DNA of 64,000 nucleotides from Acinetobacter brisouioides (GCF_004331075.1 NZ_SJNX01000001.1:1-64000); one strand, 5' to 3'. Counted from the stretch's first letter, positions 38,648-47,758 are shown. The notes: generated by a model from the letters alone, not told the origin. Translations and numbers: made by a program.

Positions 38648-38723
38648 TCTCCAATAGCTCAGTCGGTAGAGCGACGGACTGTTAATCCGCAGGTCCCTGG
38701 TTCGAGCCCAGGTTGGAGAGCCA
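38648..38723 (+). tRNA. tRNA-Asn (GTT), CCA encoded
   Basis: 76 bases including an encoded CCA end. The acceptor arms TCTCCAA and TTGGAGA pair fully with discriminator G; the anticodon GTT lies at 38681-38683; the T loop GTTCGAG is intact. A strong promoter sits just upstream and a terminator nine bases downstream, so it is a single-gene transcript. Confidence 0.98.
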
Positions 38724-38731
38724 AAATTCAA

Positions 38732-38762
38732 AAAAGCCCGCAGCATTAAAGCGGGCTTTTTT
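38732..38762 (+). terminator. Terminator of tRNA-Asn
   Basis: AAAAAGCCCGC / GCGGGCTTTTT, perfect 11-base stem with a nine-base loop and a run of T. Confidence 0.9.
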
Positions 38763-38997
38763 ATGTCTGTTATTTTGCTTCAAACTCCGTAATCGCTTCT
38801 TTGGCAATACGAAAACCTCCCTGCTACCGTAGATACATTACCTATCGTCAAGTGTGTGCAGGTTGCACCGATATCATGATTAGTATTGTTGCGGGGTAAA
38901 AATAGTCATACATAAATGACTTTAATTGCAATGAAAATTGTAGAAACAAAAACGACAGCAAAGACCAGTTTTGCTGTCGTTTAAGTCAGATCAGGGT

Positions 38998-39231
38998 TTA
39001 GCATAACACTTCGACTTTATGGAACTGTTTCAACTGCAATAACGCAATAAATGGATTTTCAGATTGGCACAACTGATTCAAATGCTCATGAAACTGGTTC
39101 GATAAAGCAGTATTACACTGAATCACCCAGCCTTTCACTGAAGCCGTATCATTATGTTGCATATACAGCTCACAAGTACGCGGATCGGTCAGGCGAATAT
39201 TTTTTATTTTAAACATACTCTGTTCAGTCAT
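38998..39231 (-). CDS. Small protein, 77 residues, unknown
   Basis: MTEQSMFKIKNIRLTDPRTCELYMQHNDTA..., ending QLKQFHKVEVLC. The internal Met6 is another possible start. Balanced composition and strand-helix character (VKGWVIQCNTAL) suggest a true small gene. Three cysteines. It is located between tRNA-Asn and the sulfide locus and lies in the same orientation as that operon, but 200 bases separate them. No recognised motif. Confidence 0.55.
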   Translation of the reverse strand: MTEQSMFKIKNIRLTDPRTCELYMQHNDTASVKGWVIQCNTALSNQFHEHLNQLCQSENPFIALLQLKQFHKVEVLC

Positions 39232-39331
39232 GGCGTGTTCTCCTTTGCGGGTTGTCTTATTTAAAATGCAAAGGATATGCCAAAATATTAAACCATTATT
39301 TTATATCATTTTTATATTAAAATATTTTAAA

Positions 39332-39384
39332 TATTCCTTTCAGGAATTTTTATTGCATTAATATTGTGCAGTTTTTGCACAATA
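39332..39384 (-). terminator. Hairpins downstream of the sulfide operon
   Basis: TATTGTGCA (39362-39370) pairs perfectly with TGCACAATA (39376-39384), and a smaller ATTCCT/AGGAAT pair lies at 39332-39347. They come 50-100 bases after the last gene of the operon. No classical T run follows on the minus strand, so they may protect the RNA 3' end rather than end transcription. Confidence 0.45.
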
Positions 39385-39434
39385 CAAACCCATTTCATAT
39401 AAGCGTCCTTGCTTTAGAAATGGTGATTGAAGTT

Positions 39435-39851
39435 TTAAGCTTTTTGGCTCAGTTTGTATAAAAACATACCAAGCAACATCGGAATAATAAAATAGAACGC
39501 TTCCCAATGCCCCAGTCCAAGCAAGGTTAAACCTGGTGCAGGACAAATACCAGACAAGCCCCAACCAATACCAAACAGGATTGAGCCCATAATTAATCGT
39601 GAGTCAATCATCTTGCTTGTTGGCAAATCAATCGGTTCATTAAAAATGGTCTTTGGGTGCTCTTGACGCATTGCACGCTGAAATGGATAGAATGAGATCA
39701 ACACTGCTCCACCCATCACAAACATCAGGCGTGGACTCCATGCACCAAACACATCGAAGAATGCCTGTACCACCGCAGGGTTTGACATGCCTGAGAGCAT
39801 CAGCCCCAGTGCAAATACACCACCACAAATAAATGCAATCAGATTTTTCAT
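39435..39851 (-). CDS. YeeE/YedE-type sulfur transporter half, second subunit
   Basis: 138 residues with four membrane helices. LIAFICGGVFALGLMLSGMSNPAVVQ and GIGWGLSGICPAPGL are the paired motifs of the DUF6691/YeeE-YedE family; the Cys in GICPAP corresponds to the cysteine that relays thiosulfate-like sulfur in YeeE. E. coli YeeE is one fused chain; here two short half-proteins are encoded, as in the PmpA/PmpB type. ATG at 39851, one base after the stop of its partner. Confidence 0.82.
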   Translation of the reverse strand: MKNLIAFICGGVFALGLMLSGMSNPAVVQAFFDVFGAWSPRLMFVMGGAVLISFYPFQRAMRQEHPKTIFNEPIDLPTSKMIDSRLIMGSILFGIGWGLSGICPAPGLTLLGLGHWEAFYFIIPMLLGMFLYKLSQKA

Positions 39852-39852
39852 G

Positions 39853-40266
39853 TTAGCCACCAAAAAGATAACGCGTAACCAATACAGTTAAAAACGCACA
39901 TGCCATAAAGCAGCCCACTGCAACAAAAGAACGTGTCGACAAACGACTTAACCCACAAATCCCATGTCCGCTGGTACAACCCGAGCCTAGACGTGTTCCC
40001 ACACCCACCAGCAATCCACTCAGCATCAGCACCCAAGGCGATGCTTTAACCTGTACAGGCAAGTCTAAAAATTGATGATAAATAAATGGCATGCCGATTA
40101 GTCCAAGTAAAAACCAAAATGCAGGCGTACTAAACCAGCTTTTAGGTGTCAGCATCTGGGCAATCAATCCGCTGACTCCAGCGATTTTCCCAATACTATA
40201 CAAGTAACTAATGGTTGCTATTCCAAGCAGTACACCGCCACAGAATGCCAAAGCATATTCATGCAT
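39853..40266 (-). CDS. YeeE/YedE-type sulfur transporter half, first subunit
   Basis: 137 residues with about four membrane helices. The [21 protein letters not shown] motif near residues 90-110 holds the conserved cysteines for sulfur transfer. It probably pairs with the next gene to form a two-part channel for thiosulfate or a related sulfane sulfur. Fourth gene of the sigma-54-driven operon; it follows the TauE/SafE gene by 12 bases. Confidence 0.85.
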   Translation of the reverse strand: MHEYALAFCGGVLLGIATISYLYSIGKIAGVSGLIAQMLTPKSWFSTPAFWFLLGLIGMPFIYHQFLDLPVQVKASPWVLMLSGLLVGVGTRLGSGCTSGHGICGLSRLSTRSFVAVGCFMACAFLTVLVTRYLFGG

Positions 40267-40278
40267 ATTGTAAGACTC

Positions 40279-41073
40279 CTATAAGGCAAAAATAGCTTTA
40301 AGTGATTTAAACAGCATCAGTACAGCCACTAGTATGACCGTAATTGCAAAAATTCGCTGCACATAATGAATTGAAATACGTGTTGCAACTTGTCGACCCA
40401 GCAATAACCCAACCAAACATGCACCAGCAAATACTACCGTTACCGTAGTTGGGTAAACAAAGCCTTCTACAACATGTAGGCCGATGCTTAAACCACCCAC
40501 CAAAAAGATAATCATCAGGGATGTTGCGACAATACTATGCAAATCCAGATTCGTGGTTTTCTTTAGTGCTGGAACAATCACAAAGCCACCACCCACACCA
40601 AGCAACCCCGTCAGAAATCCTGCGATTATACCAATCCCCCCCAAAATCAGGGCGGTTGGAATGTCCCACTGCAACTTGCCTGTATACGGATTTATTCGAC
40701 AAGGTGGGTTATGAAAATCTTCATGCGGATGGCTAAATAGCCGATATGCCACCACAAACATCACCAAGGCAAACAGTAAGCTCAACCACATCGGTGAAGT
40801 ATGCTGACTCGCCCAAATTCCCAAATGTGATGCGGGAATACCAACGAGTGCGATCCACAATGCTGCACGATAGCGAACAATTTTCTTGAACAAGCCTTGC
40901 AGCGTGCCAATAAACGTCGAAAAAGTTACAGCTAACAACCCCACTGGTGCAGCTTGCGCTACCGTCCACCCCTGAGATGCCATTAGTGCAGGCACAGCCA
41001 ATATACCACCACCTGCCCCTGTCAAGCCCAATAGACAACCAATGGCAAGACCTTCAACAACCAGTATCCACAT
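40279..41073 (-). CDS. TauE/SafE-family sulfite/anion exporter
   Basis: 264 residues with about eight membrane helices. The repeated TauE motif is visible in both halves: GLTGAGGGILAVPAL near residue 20 and GLLGVGGGFVIVPAL near residue 155. The family exports sulfite, sulfoacetate or similar anions. Between SQR and the YeeE halves it most likely removes sulfite made by the persulfide dioxygenase. Substrate is inferred from neighbours. Confidence 0.85.
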   Translation of the reverse strand: MWILVVEGLAIGCLLGLTGAGGGILAVPALMASQGWTVAQAAPVGLLAVTFSTFIGTLQGLFKKIVRYRAALWIALVGIPASHLGIWASQHTSPMWLSLLFALVMFVVAYRLFSHPHEDFHNPPCRINPYTGKLQWDIPTALILGGIGIIAGFLTGLLGVGGGFVIVPALKKTTNLDLHSIVATSLMIIFLVGGLSIGLHVVEGFVYPTTVTVVFAGACLVGLLLGRQVATRISIHYVQRIFAITVILVAVLMLFKSLKAIFAL

Positions 41074-41098
41074 GACGATTTTCTCTCATAACGCCAAA

Positions 41099-42361
41099 TT
41101 AAGCCGCATGACGTTTTGGTTTAACGAGCCATTCACGCCCTTTAAGCATGCCTTTCCAGTAAATTTCTGGCAGCATACGCGCTTTTAAAAACCAAGCTAG
41201 CTGGGTAGGTTTTTGCCCATCACATAACCAGCGTGGGAATGAAGGCAACAATTTTCCACCATAGCCAAATTCTGCCAGTACGATTTTGCCGCGCTCAACT
41301 GTTAGTGGACAGGAACCGTAACCATCGTAATGACAAAAATCATCGCGACCATTTAGGTAAGTTAAAACATTAACTGCCACAATCGGGGCTTGCTTTCGCG
41401 CAGCCGCAGCCGTTTTAGCATTGCTGGCACTGATCACATCCCCCAAGCCAAAAACATTGGCATAACGTGGATGTTGCAATGTTTCAGGATTAACCTCAAA
41501 CCAGCCAGCAGCATCGGCAAATGCACTGTGACGAATAAAATCGGGTGCATGCTGAGGTGGAACAACATGTAACATGTCAAATTGAGTCGAAACCTGAGTC
41601 GTTTCTCCGTCTTTTTTCACTTCAAACCATGCAGTTTTACTCGCACCATCCACTTTGACCAATTTATGTTCAAAATGTAAATGTGCTTTATAGCGCTGCA
41701 TATATTCCATCAAGGCAGGCACATATTCTTTAACACCGAACAGCACTGCACCTGCGTTATAAAAATTCACTTCAATATTATTCAGCACATTATTTTTCAA
41801 CCAATAATCTGAAGATAAATACAACGCTTTTTGCGGTGCACCCGCACATTTGATTGGCATTGGTGGTTGAGTAAAAATCGCTTTACCCTGTTTTAGCTGC
41901 TGTACCAGTTGCCACGTATACGGTGCTAAATCCTGACGGTAATTGGAAGTCACACCATTTTTACCCAGAGTTTCACTCAAACCTTCAATCGCATTCCAGT
42001 TCAGTACCAACCCAGGACAAACAATCAGAGATTGATACTCAATCTGCTGACCATTTTGCAATATCAACTGATTTTTCTCAGGTTCAAACGCTGCAACTGC
42101 CTGCTTGACCCAATTGGCACCGACTGGAATCACATCCGACATTGCACGACCTGTCGATTCCACCTTGAAAATACCACCACCCACCATGGTCCAGCCTGGC
42201 TGATAGTAGTGCGTTTCAGCAGGATCAATAATCACCAAATTTAGGTAAGGTGAACGTGCCAATAAACTTGATGCCACGGCAATCCCTGCCGAACCACCGC
42301 CGACGATCACAACGTCATGTTTAAGAACATGTGTAGTATTCGATTGTTGAAGTGGTTGCAT
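41099..42361 (-). CDS. sqr: Sulfide:quinone oxidoreductase
   Basis: Flavoprotein that oxidises H2S to a persulfide and reduces quinone. 420 residues. The FAD motif VVIVGGGSAGIAVASSLL is near residue 18. Two cysteines lie in contexts like the redox pair of mitochondrial SQOR: PIKCAGAPQK (Cys172) and YDGYGSCPLTV (Cys351). The LGDVISASNAKTAAAARKQ segment closes the FAD site. ATG 42361 is chosen over 42391, which would overlap the upstream gene. Second gene of the operon; overlap or near-contact with the dioxygenase gene suggests coupling. Confidence 0.92.
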   Translation of the reverse strand: MQPLQQSNTTHVLKHDVVIVGGGSAGIAVASSLLARSPYLNLVIIDPAETHYYQPGWTMVGGGIFKVESTGRAMSDVIPVGANWVKQAVAAFEPEKNQLILQNGQQIEYQSLIVCPGLVLNWNAIEGLSETLGKNGVTSNYRQDLAPYTWQLVQQLKQGKAIFTQPPMPIKCAGAPQKALYLSSDYWLKNNVLNNIEVNFYNAGAVLFGVKEYVPALMEYMQRYKAHLHFEHKLVKVDGASKTAWFEVKKDGETTQVSTQFDMLHVVPPQHAPDFIRHSAFADAAGWFEVNPETLQHPRYANVFGLGDVISASNAKTAAAARKQAPIVAVNVLTYLNGRDDFCHYDGYGSCPLTVERGKIVLAEFGYGGKLLPSFPRWLCDGQKPTQLAWFLKARMLPEIYWKGMLKGREWLVKPKRHAA

Positions 42362-42371
42362 AGTTTGTTCC

Positions 42372-43076
42372 TTATTTCTTACAGTCTGCATCTACATTTC
42401 CACAGGCTTTATTTGCAGGGAGTGCCACATCAATTTTTGCAGGATATGGCAAATCCAAATGTTTCATCAGTTCAATAAAATCTTCGCGAGTTTGCTTATG
42501 ACCTAAGCGCGCATTGAATTCGCGTTCATGGCCAATGCTTGAGTGGGTGCGACCTTTATAATCATGCCCTGGATAAACCACGGTATCATCAGGCAAACTA
42601 AACAACTGGTTGTGAATGCTGTCGTATAAGGTTCCTGCATCACCTTCCTGAAAGTCAGTCCGTCCACATCCATCAATCAAGAGTGCATCACCTGTAAAGA
42701 CCATGTTATCAACAACATAACTGGTACAAGCATTGGTATGCCCTGGTGTATAGCGTGCTTCAACTTCAATTGAACCGATGCGTAATAAACAGCCATCCGT
42801 GACTAAAATATCACCACATGGTACACCTGAATTACGATGTAACACCGCTTTAGAACCTGCACGTTCCTTTAATAGCTTCGCTCCAGTCACATGATCGGCA
42901 TGTACATGTGTATCTAAGCTATATACCAAGCTCAACCCGTGCTGTTCAAGCAAGTCTAAATACGTCTCGATTTCTGATGCGACAGGGTCAATCAGAATGG
43001 CTTGTTTGGTATCCTCGCAAGCCAATAAATAAGTATAAGTAGAGCTTTCAGGTTCGAATAATTGTTTGAAAAGCAT
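42372..43076 (-). CDS. ETHE1-like persulfide dioxygenase (MBL fold)
   Basis: About 234 residues of metallo-beta-lactamase fold. The iron ligands are in THVHADHVTGA (near residue 57), with further His in YTPGHTNAC and YPGHDYKG. The Asp in FTGDALLIDGCGRTDF is also typical of ETHE1/PDO. It oxidises glutathione persulfide to sulfite. No rhodanese domain is attached. ATG 43076 has GGA eight bases upstream; ATGs at 43082 and 43094 are alternatives. It is the first gene behind the sigma-54 promoter. Confidence 0.9.
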   Translation of the reverse strand: MLFKQLFEPESSTYTYLLACEDTKQAILIDPVASEIETYLDLLEQHGLSLVYSLDTHVHADHVTGAKLLKERAGSKAVLHRNSGVPCGDILVTDGCLLRIGSIEVEARYTPGHTNACTSYVVDNMVFTGDALLIDGCGRTDFQEGDAGTLYDSIHNQLFSLPDDTVVYPGHDYKGRTHSSIGHEREFNARLGHKQTREDFIELMKHLDLPYPAKIDVALPANKACGNVDADCKK

Positions 43077-43110
43077 GGTCATGTTCCATTTCATTGTGCT
43101 TATATTGAAT

Positions 43111-43129
43111 TTAGCAAAATTAATGCCAA
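43111..43129 (-). promoter_or_regulatory. Sigma-54 promoter of the sulfide operon
   Basis: Read on the minus strand, TTGGCATTAATTTTGCTAA has GG and GC exactly 12 bases apart and matches the -24/-12 consensus TGGCA-N6-TTGCT closely. Transcription would start near 43102, about 25 bases before the dioxygenase ATG. A sigma-54 activator gene is divergent next door. Confidence 0.85.
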
Positions 43130-43224
43130 CTTTTAAGTAAAAATAATAATATTATATTTCAATATCTTATTTAAAATAATATTTTAAACTAAAAATATTG
43201 ATGTTACATCTGAAATTTATTAAG

Positions 43225-43250
43225 ATTATTTGAAACATTATTTGAAACAT
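43225..43250. promoter_or_regulatory. Direct repeat, possible activator site
   Basis: ATTATTTGAAACAT occurs at 43225-43238 and again at 43237-43250, giving a 12-base period just before the fisR-like start codon. It is about 110 bases upstream of the sigma-54 promoter, a usual distance for an upstream activating site. It could also be AT-rich chance. Confidence 0.4.
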
Positions 43251-43258
43251 CAAAACTT

Positions 43259-44536
43259 ATGAATCGTTTGTTTTTTGACTCGTTAGCATCTGCTCAGGCT
43301 TTTTTACAGCAGTTACAAAGTTTATTTCATCACGCGACTGTCTTTGTTTTAGATGAAAAACAAGTCATCTGGCAAACTCCAAATAAACATGACTTGCATC
43401 AGCAAGCACTATTGCAATATTTACACTTGCATCCAAGTGAAGATACCTCTCAGGAAAGCTATGTCGATCAGTTTAATAGTTTTTATATTAAGCATCCTGT
43501 TGAGATTGCAACTCAAATCTATAGCCTACATTTATTTCAGCCTTGCCCAAGTATTTGTACACCTGAAGCCACCACGCAGTTACAACCTTCTCAAGCAGAA
43601 CTCCAGCTTGCTGAACGCTTTAACAGCCAAACCCCACAAATGTTTGCTATGTTTTCGATTATTCAACGCGTGGCTTCAACGCAGTTCCCAGTGTTAGTCC
43701 GTGGTGAATCTGGTAGTGGTAAAGAACTGGTCGCCCAAGCCATTCATGACTATAGCGAACGGCATAACCGCCCTTTCATCGCAGTTAACTGTGCCAGTTT
43801 AAATGCCAATATTTTAGAAAGTGAACTGTTTGGACATGTCAAAGGTGCTTTTACAGGAGCAATTCGTGACCATAAAGGCGTGTTTGAACGCGCTGCGGGC
43901 GGAACGCTGTTTTTAGATGAAGTGGCAGAAATTCCACTGGAGTTACAAGCCAAATTACTACGTGTCCTCGAAACAGGCGAATATACACAGCTTGGTGGTG
44001 AAAAGACTTTAAAAAGTGATGTTCGAATTATTGCCGCAACCCATCGTGCCTTGCGTGAAGAAGCGCGTTTAGGGCGTTTCCGTCAGGATTTGCTGTATCG
44101 GTTACGAGTCATTCCGATTTTTGTACCACCGCTACGGGAACGTAAAGCAGATATCCCTTTAATCATTAAAAAAATCTTGCAGGAAAACAGCCTACCGCAA
44201 GACCAAGCTGCACCGATGCTGACTCATCGTGCCATGCAAATCATGCTGCAATATGACTGGCCAGGAAATATCCGCGAACTAAAAAATACCCTACTTTATG
44301 CTTTAGCAATGTCACAAGGTCGAACTTATATTGATGTAAATGATTTGCCGTATGAAATTTCTAATGTTCAACATGGCGATACCCAAATCGCTGAACCGTT
44401 GTCGAATAAGAGCATTACAAAAGAATTACTAGCGCATTTGCTTGAGCAATATAACAAGGACTTACAAAAGGTTGCAGATGAGTTGAATATTAGCCGCACT
44501 ACGCTGTGGCGTTATCGGAAGAAATGGGATATTTAA
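43259..44536 (+). CDS. fisR: Sigma-54-dependent activator, FisR-type sulfane-sulfur sensor
   Basis: 425 residues. N-terminal sensor of about 110 residues with only two cysteines, Cys96 and Cys100 (CPSIC). The AAA+ domain has Walker A GESGSGKE at 149-156, the sigma-54 contact loop GAFTGA at 196-201 and Walker [12 protein letters not shown] Fis-type helix-turn-helix ([19 protein letters not shown]) closes the protein. FisR of Cupriavidus and A. baumannii activates sulfide genes when its cysteines react with persulfide. The divergent sigma-54 promoter makes the operon at 39.4-43.1 kb the clear target. Confidence 0.88.
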   Translation: MNRLFFDSLASAQAFLQQLQSLFHHATVFVLDEKQVIWQTPNKHDLHQQALLQYLHLHPSEDTSQESYVDQFNSFYIKHPVEIATQIYSLHLFQPCPSICTPEATTQLQPSQAELQLAERFNSQTPQMFAMFSIIQRVASTQFPVLVRGESGSGKELVAQAIHDYSERHNRPFIAVNCASLNANILESELFGHVKGAFTGAIRDHKGVFERAAGGTLFLDEVAEIPLELQAKLLRVLETGEYTQLGGEKTLKSDVRIIAATHRALREEARLGRFRQDLLYRLRVIPIFVPPLRERKADIPLIIKKILQENSLPQDQAAPMLTHRAMQIMLQYDWPGNIRELKNTLLYALAMSQGRTYIDVNDLPYEISNVQHGDTQIAEPLSNKSITKELLAHLLEQYNKDLQKVADELNISRTTLWRYRKKWDI

Positions 44537-44570
44537 GTATGAATATAGCGTAATTTATGCTTTAATACGC

Positions 44571-44645
44571 GCAGTTTGAGATGAGCCTCATACAGTATAT
44601 GACTTGATTCATATACGACTAGCCCCTAACCATGGGGCTTTTTAT
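44571..44645 (+). ncRNA. Candidate small RNA with three hairpins and a terminator
   Basis: After the fisR stop lie three successive hairpins: TGAG/CTCA (44577-44590), GTATATGA/TCATATAC (44595-44602 and 44609-44616) and AGCCCC/GGGGCT (44621-44626 and 44634-44639), the last one ending in a T run. The order and even spacing differ from a plain terminator. Just upstream, GCGTA (44548-44552) and TACGC (44566-44570) form an inverted repeat around a possible promoter. It could be a short sRNA of about 75 bases or the 3' end of fisR mRNA. Acinetobacter is known to have multicopy short sRNA families; membership is not tested here. Confidence 0.5.
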
Positions 44646-44690
44646 TGCCTGTCTTTTAAACTCTATGCTCTGAATAAAAATATCGGGCAT

Positions 44691-44912
44691 TTAATTTGGT
44701 TCGATATCGTAAACCCAGTTTCGTGCTTGTTGGTCTGTCGTGGTTTCACAGACATAGTAATCATGATCCCACGAATCTTGATGGAAAATTTCCATTTTTC
44801 GGTAAGTGACTTGTTTGTTATTTTCGATACAAACAAAGCTTTCACCTTGGTCTTTTACACTTGAACCATTAAGAAAACCACCTATACAGAAAAATCTGGA
44901 TTGTTTAGGCAT
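44691..44912 (-). CDS. Small protein, 73 residues, unknown
   Basis: MPKQSRFFCIGGFLNGSSVKDQGESFVCIENNKQVTYRK..., ending ARNWVYDIEPN. Strand-rich and acidic, with three cysteines and several aromatic residues. Good, non-biased composition. It stands alone between the candidate sRNA and acnB. No known motif. Confidence 0.55.
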   Translation of the reverse strand: MPKQSRFFCIGGFLNGSSVKDQGESFVCIENNKQVTYRKMEIFHQDSWDHDYYVCETTTDQQARNWVYDIEPN

Positions 44913-45053
44913 TATTAAAAATTTCCAAAATTAAAAACTCCAACATTTTTGCATTATTTGTAAAACAAGAGATTGTATTATTTTTAACTTTTAAAAGAAC
45001 CAAACTAAGAATTTTTTCTATTTTACGCAAGTTGACATCTAACATTTTAATTC

Positions 45054-45087
45054 TAAAAAAATAAGGGCTGAATTAATCAGCCCTTAT
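45054..45087 (-). terminator. Rho-independent terminator of acnB
   Basis: ATAAGGGCTGA (45061-45071) pairs perfectly with TCAGCCCTTAT (45077-45087); on the minus strand a T run follows. It lies 31 bases after the acnB stop. Confidence 0.88.
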
Positions 45088-45118
45088 CTTCACTCAATTA
45101 AATCTATTTTTCAATAAA

Positions 45119-47758
45119 TTAGGTCAACTGAGCAGCAGCAATTTTCTTGGTATCTACTTTACCAGCAGCATCTGTATAATCTTCGATTTTGTCGAAGCTT
45201 AAATATTTATAGATGTTAGCAGACATGCTGTCAATTTGAGCAGCATATTCTTGGTACTCTGCTGGAGTTGGTAATTTACCAAGAACCGCAGCAACAGAAG
45301 CAAGTTCAGCAGAAGCTAAGTACACGTTCGCACCTTGACCCAAACGGTTCGGGAAGTTACGAGTAGATGTAGACACTACAGTTGTGTTTGGTGCTACGCG
45401 TGCTTGGTTACCCATACATAGTGAGCAGCCTGGCATTTCTGTACGTGCGCCAGCTTTACCATAAATGTTGTAGAAACCTTCTTCCATCAATTGGTGCTCG
45501 TCCATACGTGTTGGTGGAGCCAACCATAGGCGAGTAGACAATGAACCGCTTGGTACTTTGTCAAGCAACTGACCAGCTGCACGGAAGTGACCAATGTTTG
45601 TCATACAAGAACCAATGAACACTTCATCAATTTTCGCACCTTGAACGTCAGAAAGAAGTTTCGCATCATCTGGGTCGTTCGGGCAGCAAAGAACTGGTTC
45701 AGTAATTGTAGAAAGGTCGATTTCGTACACTTTAGTGTATTCAGCGTCAGCATCAGCTTTAAGAAGTGATGGGTTAGCCAACCATTTTTCCATGTTCTCA
45801 ACACGGCGTGCAATTGTACGCGCATCGCCATAGCCTTGTGAAATCATCCACTTAAGCATTGTGATGTTTGAGCGTAGGTATTCAGCAACTTTCTCTTCAG
45901 AAAGAGTGATTGCACAGCCTGCAGCAGAGCGTTCAGCAGAAGCATCTGAAAGTTCAAATGCTTGCTCAACAGTCAGTTGAGTTTCCATTTCTGTTAAGTC
46001 GATTTCTAAGATACGACCAGAGAAGATGTTTTTCTTACCTTTCTTCTCTACAGTTAAGTCGCCTTCTTGAATCGCGCGGTAAGGAATTGCATGCACAAGG
46101 TCACGTAAAGTGATACCAGGTTGCATTTTACCTTTGAATTTCACAAGAATAGACTCTGGCATGTCAAGTGGCATAACACCAGTTGCAGCAGCAAACGCTA
46201 CAAGACCAGAACCCGCTGGGAATGAAATACCAATTGGGAAACGAGTATGTGAGTCACCACCAGTACCTACGGTATCTGGAAGAAGCATACGGTTTAACCA
46301 AGAGTGAATAATACCGTCGCCTGGGCGTAAAGAAACACCACCACGGTTCATGATGAAATCAGGAAGCGAGTGTTGCATTTGTACGTCAACTGGTTTTGGA
46401 TATGCAGCAGTGTGACAGAAAGACTGCATTACTAGGTCAGCAGAGAAGCCCAAGCAAGCCAAGTCTTTTAACTCGTCACGAGTCATAGGGCCAGTGGTAT
46501 CTTGAGAACCCACAGTTGTCATTTTCGGTTCACAGTAAGTACCAGGAATTACACCTTGACCTTCTGGAAGACCACAAGCACGACCAACCATCTTCTGAGC
46601 TAAAGTAAAGCCTTTGCCAGTTGCAGCAGGTTGTACTGGAGTACGGAACAATGTAGATGGTGCAAGACCTAAAGCTTCACGCGCTTTAGTAGTCAAACCA
46701 CGACCAACGATTAAGTTGATACGACCGCCTGCACGTACTTCGTCTAGAAGCACTGGAGTTTTAAGTTCAGATTCAGCGATTTGTTCGCCGTTTTTGAACG
46801 CAGTTACTTTAGCAGCAGCATGATCGATTTTAAGAGTAACTTCGTCACCCATGTTCATGTTAGAAACATCGATCTCTACTGGCAATGCGCCTGCATCTTC
46901 CATTGTGTTAAAGAAGATCGGAGCAATTTTACCACCTAAGCAGTAACCACCATCTTTTTTGTTTGGAATGTGCGCGATTTCGTCACCGAAGAACCAAAGT
47001 ACTGAGTTAGTCGCAGACTTACGAGAAGAACCTGTACCAACAACATCACCCACGTAAGCAACTTGGTTGCCTTTCGCGATAAGTTCTTTGATTTGGCTTA
47101 ATGGACCAACTTCACCTTGTTTCTCAGGGTTGATACCATCACGTTCGTTTTTAAGCATTGCATTTGCATGCAATGGAATGTCTGGACGGCTCCAAGCATC
47201 TTGCGCAGGTGACAAGTCATCTGTGTTGGTTTCGCCAGTCACTTTAAATACAGTGATTTTGATTTCTTCTGGAACATCTGGACGTGATGTGAACCATTCA
47301 GCATCAGCCCAAGATTGAAGAACTGCTTTCGCATTTTCGTTACCCGCTTTCGCTTTGTCAGCAACGTCATGGAATGCATCAAATACAAGAAGAGTTTTTT
47401 TCAATGCTTCAGCAGCTAAGCTTGATAATTCAGCATCTTCCAAAAGTTCAACTAAAGGCGCTACGTTGTAACCACCAAGCATAGTGCCTAGCAAGTAAAC
47501 TGCACGTTCTTTAGATACCAGTGGAGAAGTCGCTTCACCTTTTGCAACCGCTGCCAAGAAAGCAGCTTTAACATAAGCGGCTTGGTCTACACCTGCTGGA
47601 ACGCGATTTTCTAGTAAATCGACAAGGAATGCTTCTTCGCCTGCTGGTGGGGTTTTTAATAATTCGACTAATGCAGCAGTTTGAGCGTCATCAAGTGGCT
47701 TCGGTGGGACTCCGAGTGCGGCACGTTCTTCAACGTGTTGGCGGTAAGCTTCTAGCAC
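45119..47758 (-). CDS. acnB: Aconitate hydratase B AcnB
   Basis: TCA-cycle enzyme that turns citrate to isocitrate, with a [4Fe-4S] cluster; also an iron-sensing mRNA-binding protein in E. coli. 879 residues from a GTG at 47758, chosen because VLEAYRQHVEERAALGVPPKPL aligns with the known AcnB N-terminus and AGAGGA lies upstream. A longer ORF to 47875 exists but the extra part looks noncoding. The HEAT-like N-terminal domain precedes the swivel domain (TDDLSPAQDAWSRPDIPLH) and the cluster ligands in FIGSCMTNIGHF and PGCSLCMGNQ. Confidence 0.96.
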   Translation of the reverse strand: MLEAYRQHVEERAALGVPPKPLDDAQTAALVELLKTPPAGEEAFLVDLLENRVPAGVDQAAYVKAAFLAAVAKGEATSPLVSKERAVYLLGTMLGGYNVAPLVELLEDAELSSLAAEALKKTLLVFDAFHDVADKAKAGNENAKAVLQSWADAEWFTSRPDVPEEIKITVFKVTGETNTDDLSPAQDAWSRPDIPLHANAMLKNERDGINPEKQGEVGPLSQIKELIAKGNQVAYVGDVVGTGSSRKSATNSVLWFFGDEIAHIPNKKDGGYCLGGKIAPIFFNTMEDAGALPVEIDVSNMNMGDEVTLKIDHAAAKVTAFKNGEQIAESELKTPVLLDEVRAGGRINLIVGRGLTTKAREALGLAPSTLFRTPVQPAATGKGFTLAQKMVGRACGLPEGQGVIPGTYCEPKMTTVGSQDTTGPMTRDELKDLACLGFSADLVMQSFCHTAAYPKPVDVQMQHSLPDFIMNRGGVSLRPGDGIIHSWLNRMLLPDTVGTGGDSHTRFPIGISFPAGSGLVAFAAATGVMPLDMPESILVKFKGKMQPGITLRDLVHAIPYRAIQEGDLTVEKKGKKNIFSGRILEIDLTEMETQLTVEQAFELSDASAERSAAGCAITLSEEKVAEYLRSNITMLKWMISQGYGDARTIARRVENMEKWLANPSLLKADADAEYTKVYEIDLSTITEPVLCCPNDPDDAKLLSDVQGAKIDEVFIGSCMTNIGHFRAAGQLLDKVPSGSLSTRLWLAPPTRMDEHQLMEEGFYNIYGKAGARTEMPGCSLCMGNQARVAPNTTVVSTSTRNFPNRLGQGANVYLASAELASVAAVLGKLPTPAEYQEYAAQIDSMSANIYKYLSFDKIEDYTDAAGKVDTKKIAAAQLT

